From Allobosea sp. (GTDB lineage: Bacteria; Pseudomonadota; Alphaproteobacteria; Rhizobiales; Beijerinckiaceae), in assembly GCF_030695125.1 (NCBI RefSeq), contig NZ_JAUYTP010000067.1, positions 62,001 to 126,000 on the forward strand: a stretch of DNA of 64,000 nucleotides, in the 5' to 3' direction. The notes under the pieces are model-generated. The model searched no databases. It was not told the origin of the DNA and saw only the letters and a program-made list of their open reading frames with translations. The translations under genes were made by a program, and so were the position numbers. This document shows positions 50,260 to 58,688 of the stretch, piece after piece. How positions within the stretch are numbered: the stretch's first letter is position 1; every line of letters starts with the position of its first letter.

Positions 50260-50724
50260 TCAGCCGCCGCAACCACCGATGGTGACCTTGACGTTGGCCT
50301 TGGCCATGTGGAGGGCGCCGTTCGACATCTCCGCCACGCAGACGATGTTCTGGGTCTGGGCGAGGCGCATGCGGGTCGCGGCCGAGGCCTTGCCGCAGGC
50401 GGGCGTGAAGCTGTAGCTGACGATGCCGGGCTGCGGGTTGCCGTCGGCATAGATGTGGACGGCCTTGACGTAGTCGGCCTCCGTCATCGGGCTCTCGACC
50501 TCGACATTGACGGGAACCACGAGGCCGTTCTCGGCGATCTCGGGCACGTCGAGCTTGATCTTGCCCTCGCCCAGCGGCTTGTCGCCATAGAGCTTCTTGA
50601 TCTCCGCCATGACCGCCTTTTCATCGGCGAAGGCGAGGCGCGAGCCCAGAAGGCTCGCGAAAGCGGCGAGCGCGCCGGCCGTGAGGGTGCTGCGGCGGGT
50701 GAGCCCCGCGATCTGGAATGGCAT
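50260..50724 (-). CDS. soxY: SoxY sulfur-carrier protein
   Basis: A 154-residue protein with a Tat-like leader (LTRRSTLTAGALAAFASLL) and the invariant C-terminal GGCGG, whose Cys carries the sulfur intermediates. VVPVNVEVESPMTEADYVKAVHIYADGNP is typical of SoxY. A perfect GGAGG with 6-base spacing precedes the ATG. It is first in the minus-strand sox operon and divergent from soxA over 175 bases that must hold both promoters. Confidence 0.96.
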   Translation of the reverse strand: MPFQIAGLTRRSTLTAGALAAFASLLGSRLAFADEKAVMAEIKKLYGDKPLGEGKIKLDVPEIAENGLVVPVNVEVESPMTEADYVKAVHIYADGNPQPGIVSYSFTPACGKASAATRMRLAQTQNIVCVAEMSNGALHMAKANVKVTIGGCGG

Positions 50725-50899
50725 TGGTATCCTCCTTGGAATTGTTCGTGTTTCGCTCTTGACGGCGAGGCCGCCACGCGATCATCATTTGCACGTATCG
50801 TGATATTGTTTTCTATGAATGTAAAGTCCCTCCGACAGAGAGGGACCTGCAACAAAGGTCGCAAAACCGCGGCCGCCTGAGGAAACGAAAGGGCAAGGG

Positions 50900-51733
50900 A
50901 TGAAGCTCCCCATCATCGGAGCGGCTGTGCTGGCGGCCGCCATGACATTGGCCGCCGGGCACCTGACCGCACAGGCCCCGCCACAGGACGACAGCGAGAA
51001 GGAGATCGAGCGCTACCGGCAGATGCTGTCGGACCCGTTCTCGAATCCCGGTTTCCTCGCGGTCGACCGCGGTGAGGTGCTCTGGGCCGAGCCGCGCGGC
51101 GCCAAGAAGGCGTCGCTGGAGGCCTGCGATCTCGGCGAGGGCCCCGGCAAGCTCGATGGCGCCTTCGCCAAGCTGCCGCGCTATTTCGCCGATGCCGACC
51201 GCGTCATGGACACGGAACAGCGCCTGCTCTGGTGCATGGACACGTTGCAGGGACTCGACACCAAGGACGTCCTCGCCCGCCGCTTTTCCGGCCCCGGCCG
51301 CGCCTCGGATCTCGAAGATCTCACCGCCTTCATCGCCAACAAATCGAGCGGGATGAAAATCCAGCCGCAGCTCAGCCATCCCAAGGAGATCGAGATGGCG
51401 GCGGTCGGCGAGGAGCTATTCTATCGCCGCGGCGGCGTGATGGATTTCTCCTGCGCCACCTGCCACGCCGAGGAAGGCAAGCGCATCCGTCTGCAGGGCC
51501 TGCCCAACCTGTCGGTCGCAGGCGCCACGGCTCAGGCGACGATGGCGTCCTGGCCGACCTACCGCGTCTCGCAGAGCGCGCTGCGCACGATGCAGCACCG
51601 GCTCTGGGACTGCTACCGCCAGCAGCGCTGGCCGGTGCCCGATTTCGGCTCCGACAGCCTGACCGCGCTGACGGTCTTCCTGCAGAAGCAGGCCGCGGGC
51701 GGCGAAATCGCCGTGCCTTCGATCAAGCGCTGA
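50900..51733 (+). CDS. soxA: SoxA cytochrome c (thiosulfate-cysteine ligase subunit)
   Basis: A 277-residue periplasmic cytochrome with signal peptide ([19 protein letters not shown]). A single heme motif FSCATCH is near residue 190. [17 protein letters not shown] supplies the active-site Cys that ligates heme and bears persulfide. An N-terminal [10 protein letters not shown] marks the former heme-binding domain, so this is the monoheme-type SoxA. With SoxX it joins thiosulfate to SoxY. Order here is soxA then soxX on the plus strand. Confidence 0.94.
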   Translation: MKLPIIGAAVLAAAMTLAAGHLTAQAPPQDDSEKEIERYRQMLSDPFSNPGFLAVDRGEVLWAEPRGAKKASLEACDLGEGPGKLDGAFAKLPRYFADADRVMDTEQRLLWCMDTLQGLDTKDVLARRFSGPGRASDLEDLTAFIANKSSGMKIQPQLSHPKEIEMAAVGEELFYRRGGVMDFSCATCHAEEGKRIRLQGLPNLSVAGATAQATMASWPTYRVSQSALRTMQHRLWDCYRQQRWPVPDFGSDSLTALTVFLQKQAAGGEIAVPSIKR

Positions 51734-51748
51734 GAGGACGGACAAGCC

Positions 51749-52363
51749 ATGACCAAAACCGCTTTCCTCACCGCGGCCTGTGCCGCCCTCCTGATCGCCG
51801 GCCCGGCGCTGGCGCAGCAGAAGCCCAGCCAGGCCACGATCGAGGCCTATGTCAAATCGACCTTCGGCAAGGCCTCGCCCGAATGGCAGGCCCGGATCAC
51901 GCCCGACGAGTCGCTCGCCGTCTGCAACACCACGCGCAACGCCGTTTCCTCCGTGCAATCGGAGGCGATCATCAAGCGCGAGATGGCCAAGGTCACCTAT
52001 CCGGCCGACGGCAAGCTGCTCGGCGACTGGAAGAAGGGCTACACGGTCGCCAACAACGGCCGCGGCGGCCAGTTTTCCGATCCGCCGGGCACGGTGGCGG
52101 GCGGCAACTGCTTCGCCTGCCACCAGCTCGACCCCAAGGAAGTGAGCTACGGCACGCTCGGCCCCAGCCTCTCCGCCTATGGAAAGGACCGGAAATACGA
52201 CGCCGAGGCGATCAAGGACGCCTACACCAAGATCTACAATTCGATGGCGGTGGTGCCCTGCTCGAACATGCCGCGCTTCGGCACCAACAAGGTGCTCGAC
52301 GAGCAGCAGATCAAGGACGTGATGGCCTATCTGTTCGATCCCGAATCGCCGGTGAACAAATAG
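51749..52363 (+). CDS. soxX: SoxX cytochrome c subunit
   Basis: A 204-residue cytochrome with signal peptide (FLTAACAALLIAGPALAQ), heme motif NCFACHQLD near residue 124, GTLGPSLSAYGKDR, and distal Met region VVPCSNMPRFG. These match SoxX. It is 15 bases after soxA and converges with soxW. The N-terminal extension of about 80 residues places it in the longer SoxX class. Confidence 0.94.
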   Translation: MTKTAFLTAACAALLIAGPALAQQKPSQATIEAYVKSTFGKASPEWQARITPDESLAVCNTTRNAVSSVQSEAIIKREMAKVTYPADGKLLGDWKKGYTVANNGRGGQFSDPPGTVAGGNCFACHQLDPKEVSYGTLGPSLSAYGKDRKYDAEAIKDAYTKIYNSMAVVPCSNMPRFGTNKVLDEQQIKDVMAYLFDPESPVNK

Positions 52364-52368
52364 GCGTT

Positions 52369-52938
52369 TTACCCGCCGGCTGGCTTTTTTCCGGGCCAGT
52401 CGGCGAAGGCGCCGCGTTCGTAGCCCTTCTCGCGCACGAAGCGGAACCAGGCGAGGAACTCGCGCGGATCGGGCAGGCCCGGCATCCGCGCGACCTCGCG
52501 GGCGGCGGGCGCCCTCGCGCCCAGCCCCTCGGCGGTTTCGGGAAAGAACTGGATCGAGGGTGTTCCCTCGATCGCATAGCGCGCGGCGAAGGCCTTCTCG
52601 CCGGGTTTGCTGCCGTCGAAATCGGTCACCGGGCGCTGGCCGAGAATGTTGAGATGCAGGATCTCGAAATTCTCGCGGATGTAGCGCTCCGTCGTCGGAT
52701 CGGCGAGATGGACCTCGTGCATCCGGCGGCAGGCCGGGCAGCCCTTCAGCCCCCAGAGGATGGCGAAGCGCTTGCCGGCGGCCGTTGCCGCCGCGAGGTC
52801 GTCGGCCAGCTCGAGGAAGCTCTCAAGATACCAGTCGAGCTTGTAAAGGCCATCCTCACCGAGCGTGGCCCGCGCAGAGGCGGCGCGTGGAATGGCGACA
52901 CAGAGTCCGGCGGCGAGGATCGTGCGGCGCGTCTGCAT
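52369..52938 (-). CDS. soxW: SoxW-like periplasmic thioredoxin
   Basis: A 189-residue protein with leader (QTRRTILAAGLCVAI), thioredoxin active site WGLKGCPACRRMHEVHL near residue 60 and cis-Pro region YAIEGTPSIQFFPET. It resembles SoxW, which reduces the Sox carrier or related disulfides. GGGAG stands 7 bases before ATG 52938; a TTG at 52944 is less likely. It is divergent from soxS with a palindrome between them. No soxV (CcdA-like electron donor) is present in the window. Confidence 0.88.
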   Translation of the reverse strand: MQTRRTILAAGLCVAIPRAASARATLGEDGLYKLDWYLESFLELADDLAAATAAGKRFAILWGLKGCPACRRMHEVHLADPTTERYIRENFEILHLNILGQRPVTDFDGSKPGEKAFAARYAIEGTPSIQFFPETAEGLGARAPAAREVARMPGLPDPREFLAWFRFVREKGYERGAFADWPGKKPAGG

Positions 52939-52986
52939 GGCCAAACTCCCGGACGCGGCAGGAGCCGCCAGCCTGTGACTGGCATA

Positions 52987-53008
52987 AACATACGAATACG
53001 ACTATGTT
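52987..53008. promoter_or_regulatory. Palindrome between soxW and soxS, candidate SoxR operator
   Basis: AACATA, 10 bases, TATGTT is a perfect 6-10-6 inverted repeat ending 7 bases before the soxS ATG and 49 bases from the soxW start. It is suited to control by the ArsR-type regulator encoded two genes downstream, but I do not find a clearly identical copy before soxY or soxA. Confidence 0.45.
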
Positions 53009-53014
53009 ACCGCA

Positions 53015-53425
53015 ATGGGTTTGATCCGTTCTCGCGCATGGGCGCTCCTGGCGTTCCTCGCCCTCCTCTGCGCCAGCCTGGCGCCGGGGGCTGCGACGGC
53101 GGCCGAACTCGTCATGTTCACCCGCGATGGCTGCCCCTGGTGCGCGCGCTTCGAGCGCGAGGTCGCGCCAGCCTATCATATGACGGAGGAAGGCCGGCGG
53201 GCGCCGCTGCGGCGGGTCGAGCTCAGGGCCGGGGGGTCGAACCTCGCCGGGCTGGCCGCGCCCGTCATCGCCGCGCCGACCTTCGTGCTCTTCGACGAGG
53301 GACGCGAGACAGGCCGCATCACCGGCTACCTGGGAGACGACGCCTTCTGGGGGTTGCTTGGCAAGATGCTTGCTGACATGCCAGGCCCCATTCACCGGAG
53401 CGGCACCGCCGCGAGACTGGATTGA
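53015..53425 (+). CDS. soxS: SoxS-like periplasmic thioredoxin
   Basis: A 136-residue protein with an N-terminal signal (WALLAFLALLCASLAPGAATA), a CPWC active site in FTRDGCPWCARFEREV near residue 39, and API-type cis-Pro region VIAAPTFVLFDEG. It matches SoxS, proposed to keep SoxY in the reduced, active state. It is two bases from soxR and probably co-transcribed. Confidence 0.9.
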   Translation: MGLIRSRAWALLAFLALLCASLAPGAATAAELVMFTRDGCPWCARFEREVAPAYHMTEEGRRAPLRRVELRAGGSNLAGLAAPVIAAPTFVLFDEGRETGRITGYLGDDAFWGLLGKMLADMPGPIHRSGTAARLD

Positions 53426-53427
53426 CC

Positions 53428-53805
53428 ATGAGCGCGATCGTATCCAAGGCCATCGAAGCGGAGCTGCGCGACGGCGAGGAGTTCTCCGCCGAACTCGACG
53501 TCCTGATGCGCAAGGCCCGCAAGGCCAGCGACTTCCTCAAGGCGCTGTCGCACGAAAACCGCCTGCTGCTGCTCTGCCTGCTCGCCGAGCGCGAGCGGAC
53601 CGTGACCGAGCTCGAGAACATTCTCTCGCTGCGCCAGCCCATGGTCTCGCAGCAGCTGGCGCGGCTGCGGCTCGACCAGATGGTCACGACGCGGCGCGAG
53701 GGCAAGGCGGTCTATTACAGCCTCGCCAACGACGATGTGCGCCGCATGATCGCAGTGATCTACGACATCTTCTGCGGGCCGCAAAAGCCGCCGGCCGTCG
53801 ATTGA
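53428..53805 (+). CDS. soxR: SoxR-type ArsR-family repressor
   Basis: A 125-residue winged-helix repressor: ALSHENRLLLLCLLAERERTVTELENILSLRQPMVSQQLARL and a beta-wing RREGKAVYYSL. Cysteines at residues 50 and 116 match the Cys pair that forms a sulfur-bridged switch in SoxR/SqrR/BigR regulators. ATG 53428 is preferred over TTG 53422. It likely represses sox operons until sulfane sulfur appears. Confidence 0.92.
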   Translation: MSAIVSKAIEAELRDGEEFSAELDVLMRKARKASDFLKALSHENRLLLLCLLAERERTVTELENILSLRQPMVSQQLARLRLDQMVTTRREGKAVYYSLANDDVRRMIAVIYDIFCGPQKPPAVD

Positions 53806-53840
53806 TGCCGAGGCGCCCTGCCCGAGCCTCGACCTGACGG

Positions 53841-54911
53841 ATGGGCCCGCTGCCTGCCTGGACGGTCGCGCTCATCGGCATCGGCATCGGCGCCGCCTGT
53901 GGCTTCACCGCCCGTCGCGCGCGCCTGTGCTCCTTCGGGGCGGTCGAGGATGTCTGGATCGGCGGCGACACGCGACGGCTGCGCATCTTCGGCCTGGCGC
54001 TGGGCGTGGCGCTGCTGGGCACGCAGGCGATGGTCTGGACCGGGGCCCTGAACCCCGCCCTCTCGACCTATGTTCCCAGCGCCGTGCCCTGGCTCGCGAT
54101 CCTGCTCGGCGCGACGCTGTTCGGGCTCGGCATGGCGCTGGTGGGCACCTGCGGCTTCGGCTCGCTGGTCAGGCTCGGCACCGGCGATCTGCGCAGCCTG
54201 ATCGTGATGATGGTGTTCGGTGCGACGGCCTATGCCACCTTGCGCGGCATCCTCGCACCCTGGCGGATCGACGGGCTGGAGCAGGTCGCCCTGCCGGTGC
54301 CCGGCGCCGTGCAGGGCGACCTGCCCTCGGTCCTGGCCTGGTTCGGATTCGGCAATTGGCGGCTGGGGATCGCGCTGGCCGCATCCGCCCTGCTCGTCCT
54401 GGCCGTTCTCCTCGACAGGCGGCTGCGGCGCTCACCGCGCTTGCTGCTGGCGGGCGTCACGCTGGGTTTGGGCGTGGTGGCCGGATGGTGGGCGACCGGC
54501 GTGGCGATCGACGAGTTTTCGGCTCCGGCGCGCCCCCAGAGCCTGACCTTCGTCTCCCCGGTCGGGCGGGCGCTCTATGCGGTGCTGACCACGCCCGAGG
54601 GGCTGCTCGATTTCGGCATCGGCACGATCATCGGCGTCGTGCTAGGGTCCTTCCTGTCGGCCTTGTTCGACCGCGAGTTCCGCTGGGAGGCCTTCGACGA
54701 CCATCACGAGATGCGCCGGCATCTGGTCGGGGCGGTGATGATGGGCGGAGGCGGCATCCTCGCCGGAGGCTGCACCATCGGCCAGGGCATCACGGCCGGC
54801 TCGATGATGGCGCTGTCCTGGCCGCTGGCGATCGGCGGCATGATGATCGGCGCCCGCCTGGGCATCGCCTTCCTGATGGAAGGCTCGATCCGGCAGATCT
54901 TTCGGCGCTGA
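53841..54911 (+). CDS. YeeE/YedE-family (SoxT-like) thiosulfate transporter
   Basis: A 356-residue membrane protein with about nine hydrophobic segments. Conserved Cys motifs are RARLCSFGAVEDVW near residue 30, LVGTCGFGSLVR near residue 100 and GGCTIGQGITAGS near residue 310, like those lining the thiosulfate path of TsuA. It lies 35 bases after soxR on the same strand, and similar genes are called soxT in Hyphomicrobium-type clusters. It probably imports thiosulfate or another sulfur species used as the signal for SoxR. Confidence 0.86.
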   Translation: MGPLPAWTVALIGIGIGAACGFTARRARLCSFGAVEDVWIGGDTRRLRIFGLALGVALLGTQAMVWTGALNPALSTYVPSAVPWLAILLGATLFGLGMALVGTCGFGSLVRLGTGDLRSLIVMMVFGATAYATLRGILAPWRIDGLEQVALPVPGAVQGDLPSVLAWFGFGNWRLGIALAASALLVLAVLLDRRLRRSPRLLLAGVTLGLGVVAGWWATGVAIDEFSAPARPQSLTFVSPVGRALYAVLTTPEGLLDFGIGTIIGVVLGSFLSALFDREFRWEAFDDHHEMRRHLVGAVMMGGGGILAGGCTIGQGITAGSMMALSWPLAIGGMMIGARLGIAFLMEGSIRQIFRR

Positions 54912-54930
54912 CGGCCGCCTGGCCTTTCGA

Positions 54931-55725
54931 TCAGCCGAAGACCGCCACAGACCCCCGCGCCACGACATACACCCCCACGACCGCGACGATCGCGGCGAAG
55001 ACGCGCGATAGCAGCGATTTGTGGCCCGACAGGCGCTGGGCCAGCAGCGTGCCGCCGATTCCGCCTGCGACGCCGCCCGTGACGAACAGGGTGGCGATGC
55101 GCCAGTCGACCAGGCCCGACAGCGCATAGGACACGGCGGTGGTCACCCCGAAGGCCGTCACCGCCACGAGCGAGGAGCCGATCGCCATGATCATCGGCAT
55201 GCGCGCCGCCCCCATCAGCCCGGGCACGATCAGGAAGCCACCGCCGATGCCGAAGAACCCGGATAGCCCGCCGACGAGCCCGCCCATGCCGAGCAGCCGC
55301 GGCAGCAGCTTCGGTGCGGTGCTGCGCCCGAGCGGCTTGAACGCGGCCCCGTCGCCGCCCTTGCGGACGAGCATCATGACCGCGATCACGATCATCAGCA
55401 CCCCGAACAGGAGCAGAAGTTTCTGGCCATCGAAGCTCTTGCCGAGGGTCGAGCCGACCGCGGCGCCGGCGATGCCGGCAGCCGAGAAGACCAGCGCGCA
55501 GGGCCAGCGGACATTGCCGGCACGGGCATGGCCGAGCAGATTAGCAAACGCGCTGAGCGCGACCGCGACCGCGCTCGTGCCGATCGCAACATGCGGCGAG
55601 GCCACGCCGACGACATAGACCAGCAGCGGCACGGCCAGGATCGAGCCGCCGCCGCCGATCAACCCCAGAACGAAGCCGACCAGCGAGCCGGAGCCGACCG
55701 AGGCAAGATCGGCACCGGCGATCAT
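54931..55725 (-). CDS. TauE/SafE-family sulfite/anion exporter
   Basis: A 264-residue membrane protein with about eight helices and the two family repeats: GFVLGLIGGGGSILAVPLLVYV near residue 20 and GGLSGFFGIGGGFLIVPGLM near residue 155. TauE/SafE proteins export sulfite, sulfoacetate or related anions. At the end of the sulfide-handling operon, sulfite export is the natural reading. It begins 25 bases after the DsrE-like gene on the same strand. Confidence 0.88.
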   Translation of the reverse strand: MIAGADLASVGSGSLVGFVLGLIGGGGSILAVPLLVYVVGVASPHVAIGTSAVAVALSAFANLLGHARAGNVRWPCALVFSAAGIAGAAVGSTLGKSFDGQKLLLLFGVLMIVIAVMMLVRKGGDGAAFKPLGRSTAPKLLPRLLGMGGLVGGLSGFFGIGGGFLIVPGLMGAARMPMIMAIGSSLVAVTAFGVTTAVSYALSGLVDWRIATLFVTGGVAGGIGGTLLAQRLSGHKSLLSRVFAAIVAVVGVYVVARGSVAVFG

Positions 55726-55750
55726 GGCGTGAATTCCGCCGCGATCGGCC

Positions 55751-56188
55751 TCACTGGCCGATCACCTTCACCGCCGGATCGACAATCATGGCGGCGATGT
55801 CCTGCGGGCGAGCGGCGCTGACGCCCTCCATGAGAGCGTCGGCCTGGAGTTTCCGGTTGGGCAGGTAGATCGCACAAACCTGCACGGTTCCGCCCTTCTT
55901 CAGGAGCCCCTCCAGAAGCGTACGGACCGTCAAGCCCTGCGGCGTGACGACTTTGGTCGCCGCTTCGGGAACAGCCTTCAAAGCCATGTCGCCGGCCTCG
56001 CCGCAGAGCAGCATATGGACGCCGTGTCCGCTCGCCTGGATCTGGTTTGCGAGCACCAGGTTGAAGGCCTGGGCCTCCGCCGCCGACGCGCTCAGCAACA
56101 TCAGCATCTTCTGGCCGGCGACAGCCGGCGAGGCCATCAGCGCACTCGCCAGCATTGCAGTCGAAACGGCTTTGAAAACAGGTCTCAT
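55751..56188 (-). CDS. Secreted DsrE-family sulfur-carrier-like protein
   Basis: A 145-residue protein with a signal peptide (AVSTAMLASALMASPAVAG) and a DsrE/peroxiredoxin-like fold: KMLMLLSASAAEAQAFNLVLANQIQ, VHMLLCGEAGDMAL and VQVCAIYLPNRKL with two cysteines. It lies 64 bases after the rhodanese gene and just before TauE, so sulfane sulfur from rhodanese is a likely partner. The role is inferred from the family. Confidence 0.82.
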   Translation of the reverse strand: MRPVFKAVSTAMLASALMASPAVAGQKMLMLLSASAAEAQAFNLVLANQIQASGHGVHMLLCGEAGDMALKAVPEAATKVVTPQGLTVRTLLEGLLKKGGTVQVCAIYLPNRKLQADALMEGVSAARPQDIAAMIVDPAVKVIGQ

Positions 56189-56252
56189 TTGCGTGTCCTG
56201 GACGGTCGAGGGATGGGAAGCGCCAAGAGAACCTCTTGTGGCGCGGCGACGA

Positions 56253-56840
56253 TCATTTCTCGCCCACTGGAAACTTCGCCCGGTCGAGCGTGTAGCCCCA
56301 TGGCAGGCCGGAGTTCTTCCAGCCATTGACGCGCCGCCAGTTCTTCTCTGGGCCGTCCTTGACCGTGTCGCCTTCAAACCCGTCCACGACGATGTAGACG
56401 CTGGCGAAGCCCTTGCCCCACAGCTCTTTGGCCGAGGGCGCGCCCCTCTCGCCGCCCGAGCGGCACATCAGAAGGATCGGCGTGTCCTTGCCGAGACCGC
56501 GGTCGGCGAGCGCCTTGGCGATCTTCTCGGCAAAGGCGGGGTCGCGTTCGACCTGATAGACGGAACGCTTGTCATTCCACTTCGACAGATTGGCCGACAT
56601 GAAAGGCACGACCGCGTCGACCGCCGGCGCAAAGCCGGTGAACATGATCTCGATCGGATCACGGACATCGACCAGCAGCACCTTGTCGCCCTTTGCCTGT
56701 TTCATGGCGAAGGCCTCGGTCGAGTCCACGTAGAGCTTCCAGGGCGTCTGCCGTTCGGGATCGGCAGGCTCCGGCGCCGCGAGGGCCGGGGCCACGCCCA
56801 GAAGGCTCAGCGCAACAAGCCAGTTGAAGAGTTTGGACAT
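56253..56840 (-). CDS. Periplasmic rhodanese
   Basis: A 195-residue protein with signal peptide (KLFNWLVALSLLGVAPALA) and a rhodanese domain: KVLLVDVRDPIEIMFTGFAP and the active-site loop LLMCRSGGERGAPSA near residue 125. The insert VPFMSANLSKWNDKRSVYQ is characteristic of sulfur-oxidiser rhodaneses. It lies 88 bases after the persulfide dioxygenase-like gene. It would transfer sulfane sulfur in the periplasm. Confidence 0.88.
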   Translation of the reverse strand: MSKLFNWLVALSLLGVAPALAAPEPADPERQTPWKLYVDSTEAFAMKQAKGDKVLLVDVRDPIEIMFTGFAPAVDAVVPFMSANLSKWNDKRSVYQVERDPAFAEKIAKALADRGLGKDTPILLMCRSGGERGAPSAKELWGKGFASVYIVVDGFEGDTVKDGPEKNWRRVNGWKNSGLPWGYTLDRAKFPVGEK

Positions 56841-56928
56841 GACCGATCCCTTTGCGTGTCAGTTTGCCGTTTCAGCGCCGGCGCCGGCCTGCAGAGGCCG
56901 TCATCTCGAGCCCGCACCCCGTCGCTCA

Positions 56929-57822
56929 TCACAACGCGTTGACCGGCACCTTGAGGAAGACCTTGCCGCTCTCGTCGGCCGGGGGCAGCGCGCCGGCGCG
57001 CATGTTCACCTGCAGCGAGGGAATGATCAGCTTCGGCATCGCCAGCGTGGCGTCGCGGGCCTCGCGGGTTTTGACGAAGTCATCCTCGCTGATGCCGTCC
57101 CGCACATGGATATTGTTCGCGCGCTGCTCGGCGACAGTGGTTTCCCAGCGGATCTCGCGGCCATTGGGGCCGTAATCATGGCACATGAACAACCGCATCG
57201 CGGGCGGCAGGTCGAGCACGCGCCGGATCGAGCGATAGAGCGTGCGGGCGTCCCCGCCGGGAAAGTCGGCGCGGGCGGAGCCGCCATCGGGCATGAACAG
57301 CGTGTCGCCGACGAAGGCGGCATCGCCGATGACATGCGTCATGCAGGCGGGGGTGTGGCCGGGCGTGTGCATCGCGAACGCGGTCAGCGCGCCGATCTCA
57401 TAGCAGTCGCCGTCCTTGAACAGGCGGTCGAACTGACTGCCGTCGCGCTGGAACTCGGTGCCTTCGTTGAAGATCTTGCCGAAGGTGTCCTGGACGATGG
57501 TGATGTTCTCGCCGATGCCGATCTTGCCGCCGAGCTTGCCCTGGATATAGGGCGCGCCGGAAAGATGATCGGCATGGACATGGGTCTCGATCAACCATTC
57601 GAGCCTGAGGCCGGGCTTCTCGACGAAGGCGATGATCGCGTCGGCGGATTCATACGAGATGCGCCCGGCCGCGTAATCGATGTCCATCACGGAATCGATG
57701 ATGGCGCAGGCCTTGGAGCCTGGGTCCTTGACGACATAGCTGACCGTATTGGTCGCCGCATCGAAGAAGGCGGTCACCTCGGGCTTGGCGGTGAGATCGA
57801 CGGCGTGCGGAACGAGCGACAT
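56929..57822 (-). CDS. MBL-fold persulfide dioxygenase-like protein (ETHE1/Blh-related)
   Basis: A 297-residue enzyme. The metal motif is IETHVHADHLSGAPY near residue 72, followed by HTPGHTPACMTHVIG, FVGDTLFMPDGGSARADFPGG and CHDYGPNGREIRWETTV. These match the Blh/ETHE1 group, which uses mononuclear iron to oxidise glutathione persulfide to sulfite. It resembles the C-terminal half of the Blh protein at 59421-60716 but lacks the DUF442 domain. ATG 57822 is chosen. It follows DUF2892 in an operon headed by a BigR-like box. Confidence 0.88.
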   Translation of the reverse strand: MSLVPHAVDLTAKPEVTAFFDAATNTVSYVVKDPGSKACAIIDSVMDIDYAAGRISYESADAIIAFVEKPGLRLEWLIETHVHADHLSGAPYIQGKLGGKIGIGENITIVQDTFGKIFNEGTEFQRDGSQFDRLFKDGDCYEIGALTAFAMHTPGHTPACMTHVIGDAAFVGDTLFMPDGGSARADFPGGDARTLYRSIRRVLDLPPAMRLFMCHDYGPNGREIRWETTVAEQRANNIHVRDGISEDDFVKTREARDATLAMPKLIIPSLQVNMRAGALPPADESGKVFLKVPVNAL

Positions 57823-57860
57823 GACGAACCTCAGGGCTTGCTGTGACCGGGTGAACCCGG

Positions 57861-57885
57861 CTGCGGGCGGCGCGTCCGCCCGCAG
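57861..57885 (-). terminator. Perfect hairpin between DUF2892 and dioxygenase genes
   Basis: CTGCGGGCGG and CCGCCCGCAG form a 10-bp perfect stem around CGCGT with no T-run. It may attenuate transcription or protect mRNA between the two genes. Confidence 0.4.
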
Positions 57886-57887
57886 CC

Positions 57888-57938
57888 GACGCATCAGGAC
57901 TTGAGACGCATCAGGACTCGGGACGCATCAGGACTTGG
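57888..57938. repeat. Three tandem 17-bp repeats at the DUF2892 stop codon
   Basis: GACGCATCAGGACTTGA is repeated three times (57888-57904, 57905-57921, 57922-57938) with one or two changes. The first-translated copy contains the DUF2892 stop codon (57928-57930), so the repeats duplicate the 3' end of that gene. Confidence 0.85.
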
Positions 57939-58152
57939 CGAGAGGGCAGGTCCGGACGCCCAGCAGCGTATAGGCGGGGCAGAAGCGGAAGGCCGCCGTT
58001 CCCAGCATGACCACGCCCCACGCCGTCAGCGCGTATTTCCAGGCGCCCCAGGGCGCGACCAGATCGGCGACGGGAGGAACGAAGACCGCGGCGACGAGCA
58101 CCGCCCCAAGGATGAACCGCAAGCTGCGATCGAGTGTGCCGACATTGGTCAT
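57928..58152 (-). CDS. DUF2892 (YgaP-like) small membrane protein
   Basis: A 74-residue inner-membrane protein: NVGTLDRSLRFILGAVLVAAVF, then ALTAWGVVMLGTAAFRFCPAYTLLGVRTCPL, with two membrane segments and paired cysteines. This is the DUF2892 membrane domain found fused to rhodanese in YgaP. Its operon also contains persulfide dioxygenase, rhodanese and DsrE genes. A BigR-like operator lies 38 bases upstream. Confidence 0.9.
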   Translation of the reverse strand: MTNVGTLDRSLRFILGAVLVAAVFVPPVADLVAPWGAWKYALTAWGVVMLGTAAFRFCPAYTLLGVRTCPLAKS

Positions 58153-58189
58153 GACTGTCTCTCCGGTGAATGGCGATGACTTGATTAAT

Positions 58190-58211
58190 CATATTAGAAT
58201 ATTTGAATATG
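58190..58211. promoter_or_regulatory. BigR-like operator before the DUF2892 operon
   Basis: CATATTAGAATATTTGAATATG is a near-perfect 22-bp AT-rich palindrome in GC-rich surroundings, with two mismatched pairs between its 11-base arms. It resembles BigR boxes of biofilm/sulfide operons and lies directly upstream of the minus-strand DUF2892 gene. Confidence 0.6.
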
Positions 58212-58250
58212 TAAAGGGAAATCGTCCGATCCCGGTGGCCGCGCGACGCC

Positions 58251-58688
58251 TCATCCCGCCTTTGCGAGCACGCGGTCATGCAGCAGCATGCCCGCGATCA
58301 TCGCCGCAATGAACAGCAGGACCGGCGTCAGGCCTGTCGTCAGGGCCGAAAGCGCCGGCCCGGGGCAGAAGCCGGCCAGCCCCCAGCCGATGCCGAACAG
58401 AGCCGAGCCGCCGACCAGCCGGGCGTCGATGTCGGTCCGCTCGGGAATGTGAAACTGGGTGTCGAGGACGGGCCTGGGCAGCCGCCGCTGGATCGCAACC
58501 GCGATGACGGCGACGCAGACCGCCCCGCCCAGCACGAACATCAGGCTCGGGTCCCAATGACCGCTGGCGATATCGAGGAAGCCGATGACGCGGGCGGGAT
58601 CGACCATCCCCGACAGGGACAGGCCGTAGCCGAAGAGCGCGCCCGACAGGAGCGCCACAGTGATGCGGGCGATGGCGAGCGCGCTCAT
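58251..58688 (-). CDS. YeeE/YedE-family half transporter (PmpB-like)
   Basis: A 145-residue membrane protein with four helices. ITVALLSGALFGYGLSLSGMVDPARVIGFLDI and FGIGWGLAGFCPGPALSAL (Cys near residue 115) are typical of the second half of split YeeE transporters. It overlaps the PmpA-like gene by ATGA. Together the two would form a sulfur-compound channel regulated with blh-bigR. Confidence 0.88.
   Translation of the reverse strand: MSALAIARITVALLSGALFGYGLSLSGMVDPARVIGFLDIASGHWDPSLMFVLGGAVCVAVIAVAIQRRLPRPVLDTQFHIPERTDIDARLVGGSALFGIGWGLAGFCPGPALSALTTGLTPVLLFIAAMIAGMLLHDRVLAKAG

Noticed and set aside
53004..53010. GGTAAC on the minus strand upstream of soxW as an ECF site
   Set aside because: No CG-type -10 at 16 bases, and it belongs to the soxW-soxS palindrome region.
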